Positions 34,796-45,747 are shown, numbered from the stretch's first letter. The stretch is DNA of 64,000 bases from Sphingomonas trueperi (GCF_011927635.1 NZ_JAATJB010000002.1:372001-436000); one strand, 5' to 3'. The notes: generated by a model not told the origin, from the letters alone. Numbers and translations are program-made.

Positions 34796-35413
34796 ATGGA
34801 AGCCGATGTGCAACGGGCAAATTTTGCGAAGCTGGTGGCCGCCAAGGGGGTGCGTCTCGCCACGCTCTCGCGCGTACTCGGGCGCAATCCGGCCTATCTG
34901 CAGCAATATCTGATGCGCGGTTCGCCGCGCGAACTGCCCGAGCGCGACCGGGCACGGCTGGCGGAGTATCTGGGCGTCGACGAGACACTGCTGGGCGGCC
35001 GGCCGCAGGCGGCGCTGGTCACGGTCCCGCGGATCGATCTGAGTGCGTCGGCCGGCCCCGGCGGCTGGGCGGAGGATGAAAGCGTGCAGGCCCCGTTCGC
35101 CTTTCCGCCATTCCTGCTGCGCCAGCTGGGGGTGCGCCCCGAAGCCGCGTCGATGGTGCGCGTGGCAGGCGATTCGATGGCGCCGACGCTGAACGATGGC
35201 GACGAGATCCTGGTCGACCGCGATCGCTGCCGGATCGATGCCCGCGGCATCTTCGTGCTGCGGGTGGAGGGCGAGCTGCTGGTCAAGCGGCTACGCCCGG
35301 CGGTGGGTGGCGTCGAGCTGGTCAGCGACAATCCCGCCTATCCGGTGCGGCTGGCGCGCGCAGGGCGCTTCCAGCTGGTCGGGCGGGTCGCCTGGCTCGG
35401 GCGGGCGCTGTGA
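34796..35413 (+). CDS. S24 family peptidase / LexA-CI-like repressor
   Basis: A 205-residue protein. Residues about 5-65 form a helix-turn-helix domain (FAKLVAAKGVRLATLSRVLGRNPAYLQQYL), and residues about 105-200 form an S24 self-cleaving domain with nucleophile Ser in AGDSMAPTLNDGDEIL and general-base Lys in GELLVKRLRP. The layout is that of phage CI and related repressors that are inactivated by RecA-assisted cleavage. Whether a cleavable Ala-Gly bond is present is unclear; ASAGPGGW near 82-89 is a candidate. The ATG has GGAAAGGGGG upstream. The methyltransferase gene overlaps its stop. Confidence 0.88.
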   Translation: MEADVQRANFAKLVAAKGVRLATLSRVLGRNPAYLQQYLMRGSPRELPERDRARLAEYLGVDETLLGGRPQAALVTVPRIDLSASAGPGGWAEDESVQAPFAFPPFLLRQLGVRPEAASMVRVAGDSMAPTLNDGDEILVDRDRCRIDARGIFVLRVEGELLVKRLRPAVGGVELVSDNPAYPVRLARAGRFQLVGRVAWLGRAL

Positions 35414-36030
35414 GCGAGGACGACGACATCGCCGCGTTCATCCGCGAGCATCTGCCGGTCGTGCCGGTACCTGGCGTGCCCGAGCTGCGCCTGCACAAGG
35501 CCGGGCCGGCAAGCGGCGTGGGCCGGCTGGGCGATGCGGCGCCCTATTGGGCCTATTGGTGGGGCGGCGGGCTGGCGCTGGCGCGGTACGTTCTTGACCA
35601 TCCGGCGCAGCTGGTGGGGCGCCGCGTGCTAGATCTCGGCGCGGGATCGGGGTTGCTCGGGATCGCCGCCGCGCGCGCGGGTGCGGCCAGGGTAACGGCC
35701 TCTGAGATCGACCCGCATGCGCGCGCTGCGATTGCGCTCAACGCGGCTCTCAATCAGGTCACGCTGGCGGAGATCGTTGGGGACCTCACCGCCGGCCCGA
35801 CCCCCGAGGCCGAGCTGTTGCTCGTCGGCGACGTGTTCTACGCGCCCGAGGTGGCGGTACGCGTGACCGCCTTCCTCGATCGCTGCGTGGCGGCCGGCAT
35901 CACGGTGCTGGTCGGCGACCCCTGGCGGTCGCCGCTGCCGATCGAGCGCCTGACGCTGCTGGCGCGCTACGACGTCGCCGAAACCGGCGTGGCCAGGCCT
36001 GCGGGGGTATTCGCCTATCGCGCCGGGTGA
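35410..36030 (+). CDS. Class I SAM-dependent methyltransferase (ETFB lysine / nicotinamide N-methyltransferase-like)
   Basis: A 206-residue protein. The motif PYWAYWWGGGLALARYVLDHP ahead of the SAM-binding loop VLDLGAGSGLLGIAAARAGA (about 75-95) is typical of ETF-beta lysine methyltransferases and COG3897 proteins. SEIDPHARAAI is the acidic loop that binds the SAM ribose. The target is likely a protein lysine, but this cannot be proven from the sequence. The GTG start overlaps the TGA of the S24 gene by four bases, so translation is coupled. Confidence 0.88.
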   Translation: MSEDDDIAAFIREHLPVVPVPGVPELRLHKAGPASGVGRLGDAAPYWAYWWGGGLALARYVLDHPAQLVGRRVLDLGAGSGLLGIAAARAGAARVTASEIDPHARAAIALNAALNQVTLAEIVGDLTAGPTPEAELLLVGDVFYAPEVAVRVTAFLDRCVAAGITVLVGDPWRSPLPIERLTLLARYDVAETGVARPAGVFAYRAG

Positions 36031-36060
36031 GGCCGGGCGCAGGGCGCCCCCGGCGTTCGC

Positions 36061-38088
36061 TTACCAGACGTGCACGCGTGCTGCGGGCGCGAGGTACAAC
36101 GCGTCGCTCGGCTTCACGCCGAACGCCGTGTACCAGGCGTCCATGTTCCGGACGATGCCGTTGACGCGATACTTGTCCGGGCTGTGCGGATCGGAGAGCA
36201 GCTGTGCCCGCACCGCGCCTTCGCGGGCCTTGCCCTGCCAGCTGGCGGCATAAGCGAGGAAGAAGCGCTGGTCGCCGGTGAGGCCGTCCAGCACCTTTGG
36301 CTCGCCGTGGCGGGCGACATAGCGGCGATAGGCGGCATAGGCGACTTCAAGCCCGCCCAGATCGGCCAGGTTCTCGCCGAGGGTCAGCTGGCCCTTGATG
36401 TGGACGCCGGGGATCGGCTCATAGGCATCGAACTGCTTGACCAGCGCCTGGGCGTGCGCGGTGTAGCGTTCGGCCGCTTGCGGCGTCCACCAGTCGCGCA
36501 GCTTGCCGCTGGCGTCGAACTGGCGGCCCTCGTCGTCGAAGCCATGGCCCATTTCATGGCCGATCGTGGCGCCCGTCTCGCCATAGTTCACCGCCGGATC
36601 GGCGGCCGGATCGAAAAAGGGCGGCTGGAGCTGGGCGGCCGGGAAGGTCACCTGGTTCATCACCGGGTCGTAATAGGCGTTCACCGTCTGCGGCGTCATC
36701 TCCCACAGCGTGCGATCGACCGGCTTGCCGAGCCGCGACAGCTGCAGCTTCCACTCGAACTCGTCCGAGGCGAGGTCGTTCGCCAGCGGATCGGTGGCGC
36801 TGACCGGCATCGACGCATAATCGATATACTTGTCCGGATGGCCGATCCGCGGATCGAAGGCGGCAAGCTTGGCGAGCGCTTCCTTGCGGGTGGGCGCGTC
36901 CATCCAGGCAGCCGCCTTGATCTTGTCCGCATAGGCGGCGCGCAGATCCTCGACCAGCTCCTTCGACAGCGCCTCGGCGGCCGGGCCCCAATGGCGCTCG
37001 GCGTAGATCTTGCCGATCGCCTCCCCCAGCGCGCCGTTGACGACGCGGACGCCGCGCTTCCAGCGCTCCGACTGCGCCTGCACGTCGCGGAGGGTATGGC
37101 CGTAGAAGTCGAACTGCGCGGCGTCGAACGCCTTGGGCAGCACCGCGGCATGATCGCTGATGAAGCGGAAGCGCAGCCAGTCCTTCCAGGTGGCGAGCGG
37201 CACGTCGCCCAGCCGCTTGGCGGCGGCGGTGACGGCGGTCGTCTCGCGCACCACCACGGTCGGCATCCTGCCCAGGCCCTGATGGGCGAGCACCGCATCC
37301 CAGTCGAACTGGGGCGCCAGCCTGGCGAGCTGGGCGCGATCCATTGGGTTGTAGGTCTTCTGCGGGTCGCGGCGCGCCTCGGGCGTCCACTGGTCCTTGG
37401 CGAGGCTGGTCTCGAGCGCGAGGATCGCGTCGGCCTTGGCCTCTGCATCGGCAATGCCGGCCAGCTGCTGGATCTTGACGATATAGGCGCGGTAGGCCTT
37501 GCGGATCGTCTCGTACTTCTCGCCTGGAAGCAGATAATAGTCGCGGCTCGGCAGGCCCAGGCCCGCCTGGCCGGCCATCACGGTGTAGCGGGTAGGATCC
37601 TTCTCATCGGCAGAAATGCCGATGCCGATCGGGCTGGCATAGCCGTGGTCGGCCATCAGCAGTTCCAGCGAGCGGCGATCGTGCACGGCGTCGATGCGGG
37701 CGAGATACGGCTTGAGCGGCGCGGTGCCGCGCGCCTCGATCCCGGCTTCGTCCATGAAGGCGTGATAATAGGTCGCGACCTGCCGCAGCACCGGATCGCT
37801 GGGCGAGGGGCCGGCGTCCTCGATCAGCGTGCGCACCTCGATCTCGGTCTCGTCGGGCAGGTCGTAATTATAGCCGATCCGCGCCTTGTCGGCCGGGATC
37901 GGCGCATCGCGCAGCCAGCTGCCCAGCGCATAGGCGTAGAAATCGTCGCCTGGCTTCACGCCGCGATCCATGGTGGTGAGATCGACGCCCCAGGCGCCAT
38001 ATTTGGCCGTTGCGGCGGTCTGGGCGAGGGCGGGGGATGCGAGCAGGGAAGTACCGAGCAGCAGGGCTGCGAGACGCGGGAGGCGCAT
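36061..38088 (-). CDS. M13 family metallopeptidase (neprilysin-like), secreted
   Basis: A 675-residue zinc endopeptidase with a signal peptide (MRLPRLAALLLGTSLLASPALA). The N-terminal M13 domain (about 40-430) contains KPGDDFYAYALGSWL. The catalytic domain has the zinc site IGHEMGHGFDDEGRQFD (HExxH) and third-ligand motif ENLADLGG, with VNAYYDP before it. It cleaves small peptides in the periplasm. The start at 38088 gives the signal peptide; upstream codons are atypical. It lies 134 bases downstream of the PEP-CTERM gene on the same strand. Confidence 0.94.
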   Translation of the reverse strand: MRLPRLAALLLGTSLLASPALAQTAATAKYGAWGVDLTTMDRGVKPGDDFYAYALGSWLRDAPIPADKARIGYNYDLPDETEIEVRTLIEDAGPSPSDPVLRQVATYYHAFMDEAGIEARGTAPLKPYLARIDAVHDRRSLELLMADHGYASPIGIGISADEKDPTRYTVMAGQAGLGLPSRDYYLLPGEKYETIRKAYRAYIVKIQQLAGIADAEAKADAILALETSLAKDQWTPEARRDPQKTYNPMDRAQLARLAPQFDWDAVLAHQGLGRMPTVVVRETTAVTAAAKRLGDVPLATWKDWLRFRFISDHAAVLPKAFDAAQFDFYGHTLRDVQAQSERWKRGVRVVNGALGEAIGKIYAERHWGPAAEALSKELVEDLRAAYADKIKAAAWMDAPTRKEALAKLAAFDPRIGHPDKYIDYASMPVSATDPLANDLASDEFEWKLQLSRLGKPVDRTLWEMTPQTVNAYYDPVMNQVTFPAAQLQPPFFDPAADPAVNYGETGATIGHEMGHGFDDEGRQFDASGKLRDWWTPQAAERYTAHAQALVKQFDAYEPIPGVHIKGQLTLGENLADLGGLEVAYAAYRRYVARHGEPKVLDGLTGDQRFFLAYAASWQGKAREGAVRAQLLSDPHSPDKYRVNGIVRNMDAWYTAFGVKPSDALYLAPAARVHVW

Positions 38089-38222
38089 GAATCGGGTGTC
38101 CTCGAAGTGATCTATCCCGCTACCAGGGTCGGGGGGGCGACTCAATTCTCCCGGCACATGCGGCGCATGCCCGATCGGGATAGGCGCGCCCGGCGGTGCC
38201 TGGCCCGATCGGTGCGCAGGAA

Positions 38223-39428
38223 TCAGGCGGTCGCCGGGCTCGCGCGGCGCCGCCGCAACCCATGGCCGGCCAGCCCGAAGCCCAGTATCATCGTCGCCCA
38301 GCCTGCAGGCTCGGGCACGCCGGTGGTGGTGATGATCGGTGTCTGGGTCATCGTCACCGCGCCGCCGGCGATGAAGGTGAGCCCGGTGACGAAGGCGCCT
38401 CCATCGGTGGGGTCGAGCGCGGCGGTCAGGTCGATGCCCTTCAGCTTGAACCCGGTGACGCCCCCCGCGAACAGCGTGGTGAAATCGAAGCTGTAGACGC
38501 CGTGCGCCAGAAGCACATCGTTCAACCCGTAGACGTCATAGCCGTCCACGTCGCCGGGAACCGTGGGAAAGAGCGCGCTGGTGATGTTCGGCCCGGAAAG
38601 CACGTTGTAGATATAGCCGGTGGCATAGTCCGGATCGATGAAGATCGGCGTGGCGGGCGTTGCGACGAAATCGAAGGTGAACGCCTTGGTGACGGGGTCT
38701 TGGGGTACGCTCGGCTGAAAGGGGTTGGAGGGCGAGCTGCCGGTTTGCGTACCGTTCACGAACACGCCGGTGAACGCCATGCCGCTGTCGAGCGCGGAGT
38801 CGGACCAGTTTGCCGCCCCGAAGCGCAGCTGGTAATTGCCGGCCGTCGTGATGGTATATTCCGACTTGATCCAGCCGGTATAGCCGCAGCCGACGTCGTA
38901 ACAGTCGCCGCTGCTGGGGCCGAGCGGGGTCCAGATCGGCCCGCCGCCGATGATCGGGACGACCGAAGGGGTCAGCACCGCGTTCACCGCGGGCATGCTC
39001 TGGCCGGGCACGATCGTCCCGCTCGGCTTGGTGCGGGCGGTGAACAGGTTGACCGCCAAGCTGTCGTCGGTGGCGCCGGCGGTGAGCAGTTGCGCGAAGG
39101 CATAGTCGGCGAAGCCTCCCCCGTCGGAGGTGACGTAGTTGAAGTAGAAGGACACCTTGTCCCCGACCCGCGCTGCGAACGCCGACGAGCGTAGCTCGGA
39201 GCCGTTGGTGGAGGCGCTGCTATAGCCGGTGATCTTGGCGGCGCCCTGCTGGCCGAGATAGGTCGACACCCAGCTCCAACTGGTCGCGCCACCGGGCGGC
39301 GCGGTGACGACGCCGTCCGCCGCGCTGGCGGTGCCGCAATTGCCGATGCAGGTATCCGCCCGCGCCGTGAAAGGCGCCGATACCATCACGAGCGCTGGCG
39401 CAATCCATGCGCATTTCCAATGCCGCAT
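38223..39428 (-). CDS. PEPxxWA-CTERM sorting domain-containing protein
   Basis: A 401-residue secreted protein, probably an exosortase substrate. It has an N-terminal signal peptide (about 1-24, then Cys-rich DTCIGNCG) and a C-terminal sorting signal VPEPAGWATMILGFGLAGHG followed by RRRR, that is, PEPxxWA, a transmembrane helix and a basic tail. The middle is beta-rich and Gly/Ser/Thr-rich. The GGAGAGACC upstream supports the ATG at 39428. The exosortase itself is not in the window, but the O-ligase and glycosyltransferase of its usual neighbourhood lie 5-8 kb away. The function of the mature domain is unknown. Confidence 0.88.
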   Translation of the reverse strand: MRHWKCAWIAPALVMVSAPFTARADTCIGNCGTASAADGVVTAPPGGATSWSWVSTYLGQQGAAKITGYSSASTNGSELRSSAFAARVGDKVSFYFNYVTSDGGGFADYAFAQLLTAGATDDSLAVNLFTARTKPSGTIVPGQSMPAVNAVLTPSVVPIIGGGPIWTPLGPSSGDCYDVGCGYTGWIKSEYTITTAGNYQLRFGAANWSDSALDSGMAFTGVFVNGTQTGSSPSNPFQPSVPQDPVTKAFTFDFVATPATPIFIDPDYATGYIYNVLSGPNITSALFPTVPGDVDGYDVYGLNDVLLAHGVYSFDFTTLFAGGVTGFKLKGIDLTAALDPTDGGAFVTGLTFIAGGAVTMTQTPIITTTGVPEPAGWATMILGFGLAGHGLRRRRASPATA

Positions 39429-39647
39429 CAGGTCTCTCCACATCTATTCTATGAGTTTAATACCCCCTGCGAAGATATTCCAGATACGGCGGTGTTGCTA
39501 TCGGTTGTGGCAGGATCTGCCCTGACTAGGTTCGGTCCGGACATTGTTATTCGACTTGTTCCGGCAGCGCGCTGATTTGTCACGCGCGGCATCATTGGCG
39601 AAGCCGCCACTTCGGCGGCATCGAAAGCACCGTCGGGGCGGCAAACG

Positions 39648-39688
39648 AAAAGGGCGCCCGGATCGCTCCGGACGCCCCTTTTTCAGCC
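39648..39688 (-). terminator. Terminator of glnA
   Basis: A roughly 15-bp stem (AAAAGGGCGCCCGGA at 39648-39662 against TCCGGACGCCCCTTTT at 39667-39682, one mismatch and one bulge) with a TCGC loop lies just after the glnA stop codon. Both strands end in T-rich sequence, so it could work in either direction. Confidence 0.85.
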
Positions 39689-39700
39689 GATCGCGAAGGA

Positions 39701-41113
39701 TCAGCTCGAATAGTACATGTCGTACTCGACGGGGCTCGGGGTCATTTCCCAACGGGCCACCTCGGCGCGCTTGATCTCGATATAGGCCTCGATCTGGTCC
39801 TTCGAGAACACGTCGCCCTTCAACAGGAAGTCGAAATCGGCCTCCAGGCTGTCCAGCGCCTCGCGGAGCGAACCGCACACGGTCGGCACTTCGGCCAGCT
39901 CGGCCGGGGGCAGATCGTACAGGTTCTTGTCCATCGGGTCGCCCGGGTGGATCTTGTTCTGGATGCCGTCCAGACCGGCCATCAGCAGCGCCGAATAGCA
40001 GAGATACGGGTTGGCCAGCGCGTCCGGGAAGCGGAACTCGACACGCTTTGCCTTGCTGCCGGTGCCGTACGGGATGCGGCACGAGGCCGAGCGGTTGCGG
40101 CTCGAATAGGCGAGCAGCACCGGCGCCTCGTAGCCCGGGACCAGGCGCTTGTAGCTGTTGGTCGACGGGTTGGTGAAGGCGTTGAGCGCCTTGGCGTGCT
40201 TGATCACGCCGCCGATGAAGTAGAGGCAGGTCTCGGAGAGGCCCGCATAGCCGTTGCCGGCGAACAGGGGCTGGCCCTTTTCCCAGATCGACATGTGGGT
40301 GTGCATGCCCGAGCCGTTATCTTCCTTGATCGGCTTCGGCATGAAGGTCGCGGTCTTGCCATAGGCCTGGGCGACCTGGTGCACGACATACTTGTAGATC
40401 TGCATGCGATCGGCGGTGGTCACCAGCGTGCCGAAGGTCAGGCCCAGCTCGTGCTGCGCGGCGGCGACTTCGTGATGGTGCTTGTCGCACGGCAGGCCCA
40501 TTTCGAGCATGGTCGAAACCATCTCGCCGCGGATGTCGACGGCGCTGTCGACCGGCGCGACGGGGAAATAGCCGCCCTTGGCGCGCGGACGGTGGCCGAG
40601 GTTGCCGGCTTCATACTCGCGGCCCGAATTGCCCGGCAGCTCGATGTCGTCGATCTTGTAGTAGCTGGTCGAGTAGCTGTTCTCGAACCGCACGTCATCG
40701 AACATAAAGAACTCGGCTTCGGGGCCGACATAGATGGTATCGCCGATGCCGGTGGTCTTCAGATACGCCTCGGCGCGCTTCGCGGTCGAGCGCGGATCGC
40801 GTGCATAGAGCTCGCCGGTCGAGGGCTCGACGATGTCGCACACCAGGATCAGCATCGGGGTGGCTGAGAACGGATCGACCCACACCGCGTCCAGATCCGG
40901 CTTCAGGATCATGTCGGACTCGTTGATCGCCTTCCAGCCCTCGATCGACGAACCGTCGAACATCAGGCCGTCGGTCAGCTCGTCCTCGCCGAGGACCGAC
41001 GCGACCATGGTCAGGTGCTGCCACTTGCCCTTGGGATCGGTGAAGCGCAGGTCGATCCACTCGATCTCCTGGTCCTTCACCATCTTCAGGATGTCACTGG
41101 CCGAATTCGCCAT
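39701..41113 (-). CDS. glnA: Glutamine synthetase type I
   Basis: ATP-dependent synthesis of glutamine from glutamate and ammonium, the main nitrogen-assimilation step; the enzyme is a cytoplasmic dodecamer. The 470-residue protein has [19 protein letters not shown], the ammonium/ATP segment [14 protein letters not shown], and [14 protein letters not shown]. Tyr399 in KNLYDLPP is the conserved adenylylation site, so activity should be controlled by GlnE. The ATG at 41113 has GAAAGGGC upstream. It follows glnB by 92 bases, the standard alphaproteobacterial glnBA operon. Confidence 0.97.
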   Translation of the reverse strand: MANSASDILKMVKDQEIEWIDLRFTDPKGKWQHLTMVASVLGEDELTDGLMFDGSSIEGWKAINESDMILKPDLDAVWVDPFSATPMLILVCDIVEPSTGELYARDPRSTAKRAEAYLKTTGIGDTIYVGPEAEFFMFDDVRFENSYSTSYYKIDDIELPGNSGREYEAGNLGHRPRAKGGYFPVAPVDSAVDIRGEMVSTMLEMGLPCDKHHHEVAAAQHELGLTFGTLVTTADRMQIYKYVVHQVAQAYGKTATFMPKPIKEDNGSGMHTHMSIWEKGQPLFAGNGYAGLSETCLYFIGGVIKHAKALNAFTNPSTNSYKRLVPGYEAPVLLAYSSRNRSASCRIPYGTGSKAKRVEFRFPDALANPYLCYSALLMAGLDGIQNKIHPGDPMDKNLYDLPPAELAEVPTVCGSLREALDSLEADFDFLLKGDVFSKDQIEAYIEIKRAEVARWEMTPSPVEYDMYYSS

Positions 41114-41205
41114 CGTAATGCCCTTTCGCTCTCTTTCGTCTGCCCGACGAATCGGGCAATAAAATTTCTCGTGCGCCGGCCTCATCGCCGCCGCTTTACG
41201 CCACG

Positions 41206-43019
<1,814 letters not shown>

Positions 43020-43171
43020 CGCCGCCCCGGTACGGCAAGGCGGTAAACGAGCGATTAGTGTTTGATGACAGGTTTACGACATTCCCCCATGAAATCTTCG
43101 CACCTTTGCGGCTGTAGCTGCCCGTGAACGTTAACCGGCAAACGATCACGTGCTGGACAGGGGAAGCTTCG

Positions 43172-43426
43172 ATGCGGTCGCCGCCGATGAATGCACCAGC
43201 CGAATTGCGGCGGCGGATCGCCGACGGCATGGCGTCGGCCGGTGCGCGATCGGTGGTGGTGGCGCGGGGCTCGCTGGTGCTGCTGGCGCATGGCCTTTCG
43301 GCGGTACAGCCCGAGCAGCGCGGCGACTGCTGGATCGAGACGGGAGGCGAGACGCTGACCGCCGAGGACACGATGGCGTTGCTGCGGCATTGGTCGACCG
43401 GCGTGCCCTTCGCACACGGCGTTTAG
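43172..43426 (+). CDS. Hypothetical small protein (84 aa)
   Basis: It starts at the ATG at 43172, which follows AGGGGAAGC by four bases. The peptide (MRSPPMNAPAELRRRIADG...) has a helix, two short strands (SVVVARGSLVLLAHG) and an acidic C-terminal part ending TGVPFAHGV. Codon use looks coding, but no family is recognised. It is divergent from the chemoreceptor gene and 127 bases ahead of the ferredoxin reductase gene. Confidence 0.5.
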   Translation: MRSPPMNAPAELRRRIADGMASAGARSVVVARGSLVLLAHGLSAVQPEQRGDCWIETGGETLTAEDTMALLRHWSTGVPFAHGV

Positions 43427-43553
43427 CGCCCCGAAGCGCTACTTTCTGGACGTGGGCGGCTTCTGGTGGCAGAGGGCCGCCTTTCATTATTTCAATCCCG
43501 GTACTGCCATGCGGGCGGCCGGGCCGACCAGAGCGTTACGAGGACCCGCTTTC

Positions 43554-44369
43554 ATGACCGTCGACACGCGCGCGCCAGCGCTGCTCCCCGAACATCCCGC
43601 CTTCGCCACCGCCAAGGTGCTGTGGGTCCGCCACTGGAATGAGCATCTGTTCAGCTTCGCGATCGAGCGGCCGGCCAGCTTCCGCTTCCGCTCGGGCGAG
43701 TTCGTGATGATCGGGCTGGAAGGCGAGGGCGGCAAGCCTCTGATGCGCGCCTATTCGGTCGCCAGCCCGTCCTGGGCGGAGGAGCTCGAATTCCTGTCGA
43801 TCAAGGTGCAGGACGGTCCGCTGACCTCCAAGCTGCAGAAGATCGTGCCGGGCGACGACATCTATCTCGGCAAGAAGTCGACCGGCACGCTGGTCGCCGA
43901 CGCGTTGCTGCCGGGCCGCCGGCTGTTCCTGCTTTCCACTGGCACCGGGCTGGCGCCGTTCCTCAGCGTCGCGCGCGATCCCGAGATCTACGAGCGCTTC
44001 GAGCAGGTGATCGCGGTGCACAGCGTGCGCCGGGTGAGCGACCTTGCCTATCATGACGAACTCGCCGCCAAGCTGGCCGAGGATCCGCTGATCGGCGAGC
44101 AGGCCGCAGCGCAGTTCCACTATGTGCCTACCGTCACCCGCGAGCCGTTCCACACCAGCGAGCGGATCGGCGCGCTGCTCGAGAACGGCAAGCTGTTCGA
44201 AGGCGTGCCGGGCGACCCGGTGCTGCACCCGGAGACCGACCGCGTGATGCTGTGCGGATCGATGGACATGATCCGCGATTTCGCCACGCTGCTCGAAGGC
44301 AAGGGCTTCAAGGAAGGCTCGAACAACGCGCCCGGCGATTTCGTGATCGAGCGCGCCTTCGTCGGCTGA
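43554..44369 (+). CDS. fpr: Ferredoxin--NADP reductase
   Basis: A 271-residue FAD enzyme that exchanges electrons between NADPH and ferredoxin or flavodoxin, of the bacterial Fpr subclass. FAD-binding residues are seen in MRAYSVASPSW (the RxYS motif), the NADP pyrophosphate loop in LLSTGTGLAPFLSV, the nicotinamide side in MLCGSMDMIRDF, and the C-terminal FVIERAFVG of this subclass. The ATG has ACGAGGA upstream. It is followed by a long palindromic repeat block. Confidence 0.93.
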   Translation: MTVDTRAPALLPEHPAFATAKVLWVRHWNEHLFSFAIERPASFRFRSGEFVMIGLEGEGGKPLMRAYSVASPSWAEELEFLSIKVQDGPLTSKLQKIVPGDDIYLGKKSTGTLVADALLPGRRLFLLSTGTGLAPFLSVARDPEIYERFEQVIAVHSVRRVSDLAYHDELAAKLAEDPLIGEQAAAQFHYVPTVTREPFHTSERIGALLENGKLFEGVPGDPVLHPETDRVMLCGSMDMIRDFATLLEGKGFKEGSNNAPGDFVIERAFVG

Positions 44370-44384
44370 GGCCTTGCCGCTTCA

Positions 44385-44539
44385 ACGAGCGTCTCCTCCC
44401 TCGGCGACGCCGGGAGGGGAACCGCCGCCGAAGGCGGTGGTGGAGGGGGAAAACCCTCCCGTCGTGGCAAGCCCCTTCCACCATTTGCTGGCGCAAATGG
44501 TCCCCCTCCCTCGGAGCTGCGCTCCGAGGGAGGAAACAC
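44385..44539. repeat. Multi-hairpin GC-rich repeat between fpr and the threonine aldolase gene
   Basis: It holds several perfect dyads, among them ACCATTTGC/GCAAATGGT at 44480-44501 and CCTCCCTCGGAG/CTCCGAGGGAGG at 44505-44533, with further CCTCCC/GGGAGG arms at the left end. It fills the gap between two convergent genes and may serve both as a transcript end. Confidence 0.75.
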
Positions 44540-45592
44540 TCAGGCGGCGAGGGCAGTCTCGCCGCTGACCGCGCGGATATCGGCGGCAAGCTGGTCCACC
44601 CGCCCCGGATCGGCATCCCAGGCAAACATGAACCGCGCCCCGCCGCCGATGAAGGTGTAGAAGCGCCAGCCCCGCGCGCGCAGTCCCTCCAGCACCGCCT
44701 CCGGAGCCTGGACGAACACGCCGTTGGCTTCCACCGGGAACATCAGCTCGACGCCCGGCAACCCCTGGATCTGCCCCGCGAGCCGCTGCGCGCAGGTATT
44801 GGCATGGCGCGCATTGCGCAGCCAGGCGCCGTTCTCCAGCATCCCCACCCAGGGGGCGGCCAGGAACCGCATCTTGGAGGCGAGCTGCCCGGCCTGCTTG
44901 CAGCGATAATCGAAGTCCTGCGCCAGCGCGCGGTCAAAGAACAGCACTGCTTCCCCGATCGCCATGCCGTTCTTGGTGCCGCCGAAGCAGAGCACGTCGA
45001 CGCCGGCGCGCCAGGTGATGTCCGCCGGATCGCAGCCAAGCGTCGCCACGGCATGGGCGAAGCGCGCGCCGTCCATGTGCAGCTTCAGGCCCAGCTCCCG
45101 GCACACCGCCGAAAGCGCCTGCACTTCGTCCACGGTGTAGACCTGCCCGGTCTCGGTCGGCTGGGTGATCGTCACCACGCGGGGCTTGGGGAAGTGGATG
45201 TCGGAACGGCTGGTCGCCACCGCGCGCACCGCGGCGGGGGTCAGCTTGCCGTCTTCGCCCTGCGCGACGAGCAGCTTGGAGCCGTTGGAGAAGAATTCGG
45301 GCGCGCCGCACTCGTCGGTCTCGACATGCGCGGCGGCCGAGCAGATCACGCTGTGATAGGATTGGCAGAGCGCCGCGAGTGCCAGCGAATTCGCCGCAGT
45401 GCCGTTGAACGCGAAGAACACTTCGCATTCGGTTTCGAACAGCGTCCGGAAAGCGTCCGCGGCGGTGTGGGTCCAGCGATCGTCGCCATAAGCCGGCGCG
45501 TGGCCGGTGTTGGCGGCTTCCATCGCTGCCCAGGCTTCGGGGCAGATTCCGGCATAATTATCGCTGGCGAATTGCTGGGCTTCGGTCGTCAC
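44540..45592 (-). CDS. Low-specificity L-threonine aldolase family protein
   Basis: A PLP-dependent beta-eliminating lyase that splits threonine or allo-threonine to glycine and acetaldehyde. In the 350-residue protein, the N-terminus FASDNYAGICPEAW and the NGTAANSLALAAL loop match the family, as do LHMDGARFAHAV (the Asp contacting the PLP nitrogen) and the Schiff-base Lys in CFGGTKNGMAIGEAV. The start is GTG. About 45 bases upstream lies a candidate structured RNA, which suggests leader regulation. ltaE would be the usual name, but specificity is not proven. Confidence 0.88.
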   Translation of the reverse strand: MTTEAQQFASDNYAGICPEAWAAMEAANTGHAPAYGDDRWTHTAADAFRTLFETECEVFFAFNGTAANSLALAALCQSYHSVICSAAAHVETDECGAPEFFSNGSKLLVAQGEDGKLTPAAVRAVATSRSDIHFPKPRVVTITQPTETGQVYTVDEVQALSAVCRELGLKLHMDGARFAHAVATLGCDPADITWRAGVDVLCFGGTKNGMAIGEAVLFFDRALAQDFDYRCKQAGQLASKMRFLAAPWVGMLENGAWLRNARHANTCAQRLAGQIQGLPGVELMFPVEANGVFVQAPEAVLEGLRARGWRFYTFIGGGARFMFAWDADPGRVDQLAADIRAVSGETALAA

Positions 45593-45635
45593 GCTCTACT
45601 GCCTTCTTCCTGTTCCAGGAGGCGGGCGACGGCGG

Positions 45636-45747
45636 GGAATGTGGCGTGGACACCGTGTTGCCGGGTTCGGCCACATCCCTCCACTTGCCATGGAGGCACC
45701 ACCTTGCACGGGGCAGGTTGGTGCCGGGCGTCGGCCCGACTCTTGAT
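45636..45747 (-). ncRNA. Candidate structured leader RNA upstream of the threonine aldolase gene
   Basis: Read on the minus strand, it holds ATCAAGAG (45747-45740), a GGGC/GCCC hairpin, a stem formed by 45715-45725 and 45695-45704, a CCTCCA/TGGAGG hairpin (45696-45678), and a last stem GGATGTGGC with GCCACATTCC (45678-45636) closing a loop with CGAACCCGGCAACACGG. The three successive hairpins and the position about 45 bases before the start fit a riboswitch-like leader. The class is not identified; pieces resemble S-box core sequence, but the order differs. Confidence 0.45.

Noticed and set aside
45636..45747. S-box (SAM-I) riboswitch assignment for the aldolase leader
   Set aside because: Only fragments of the consensus are present, the stems pair differently, and threonine aldolase is not a usual SAM-controlled gene. 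Kept as an unclassified structured RNA.
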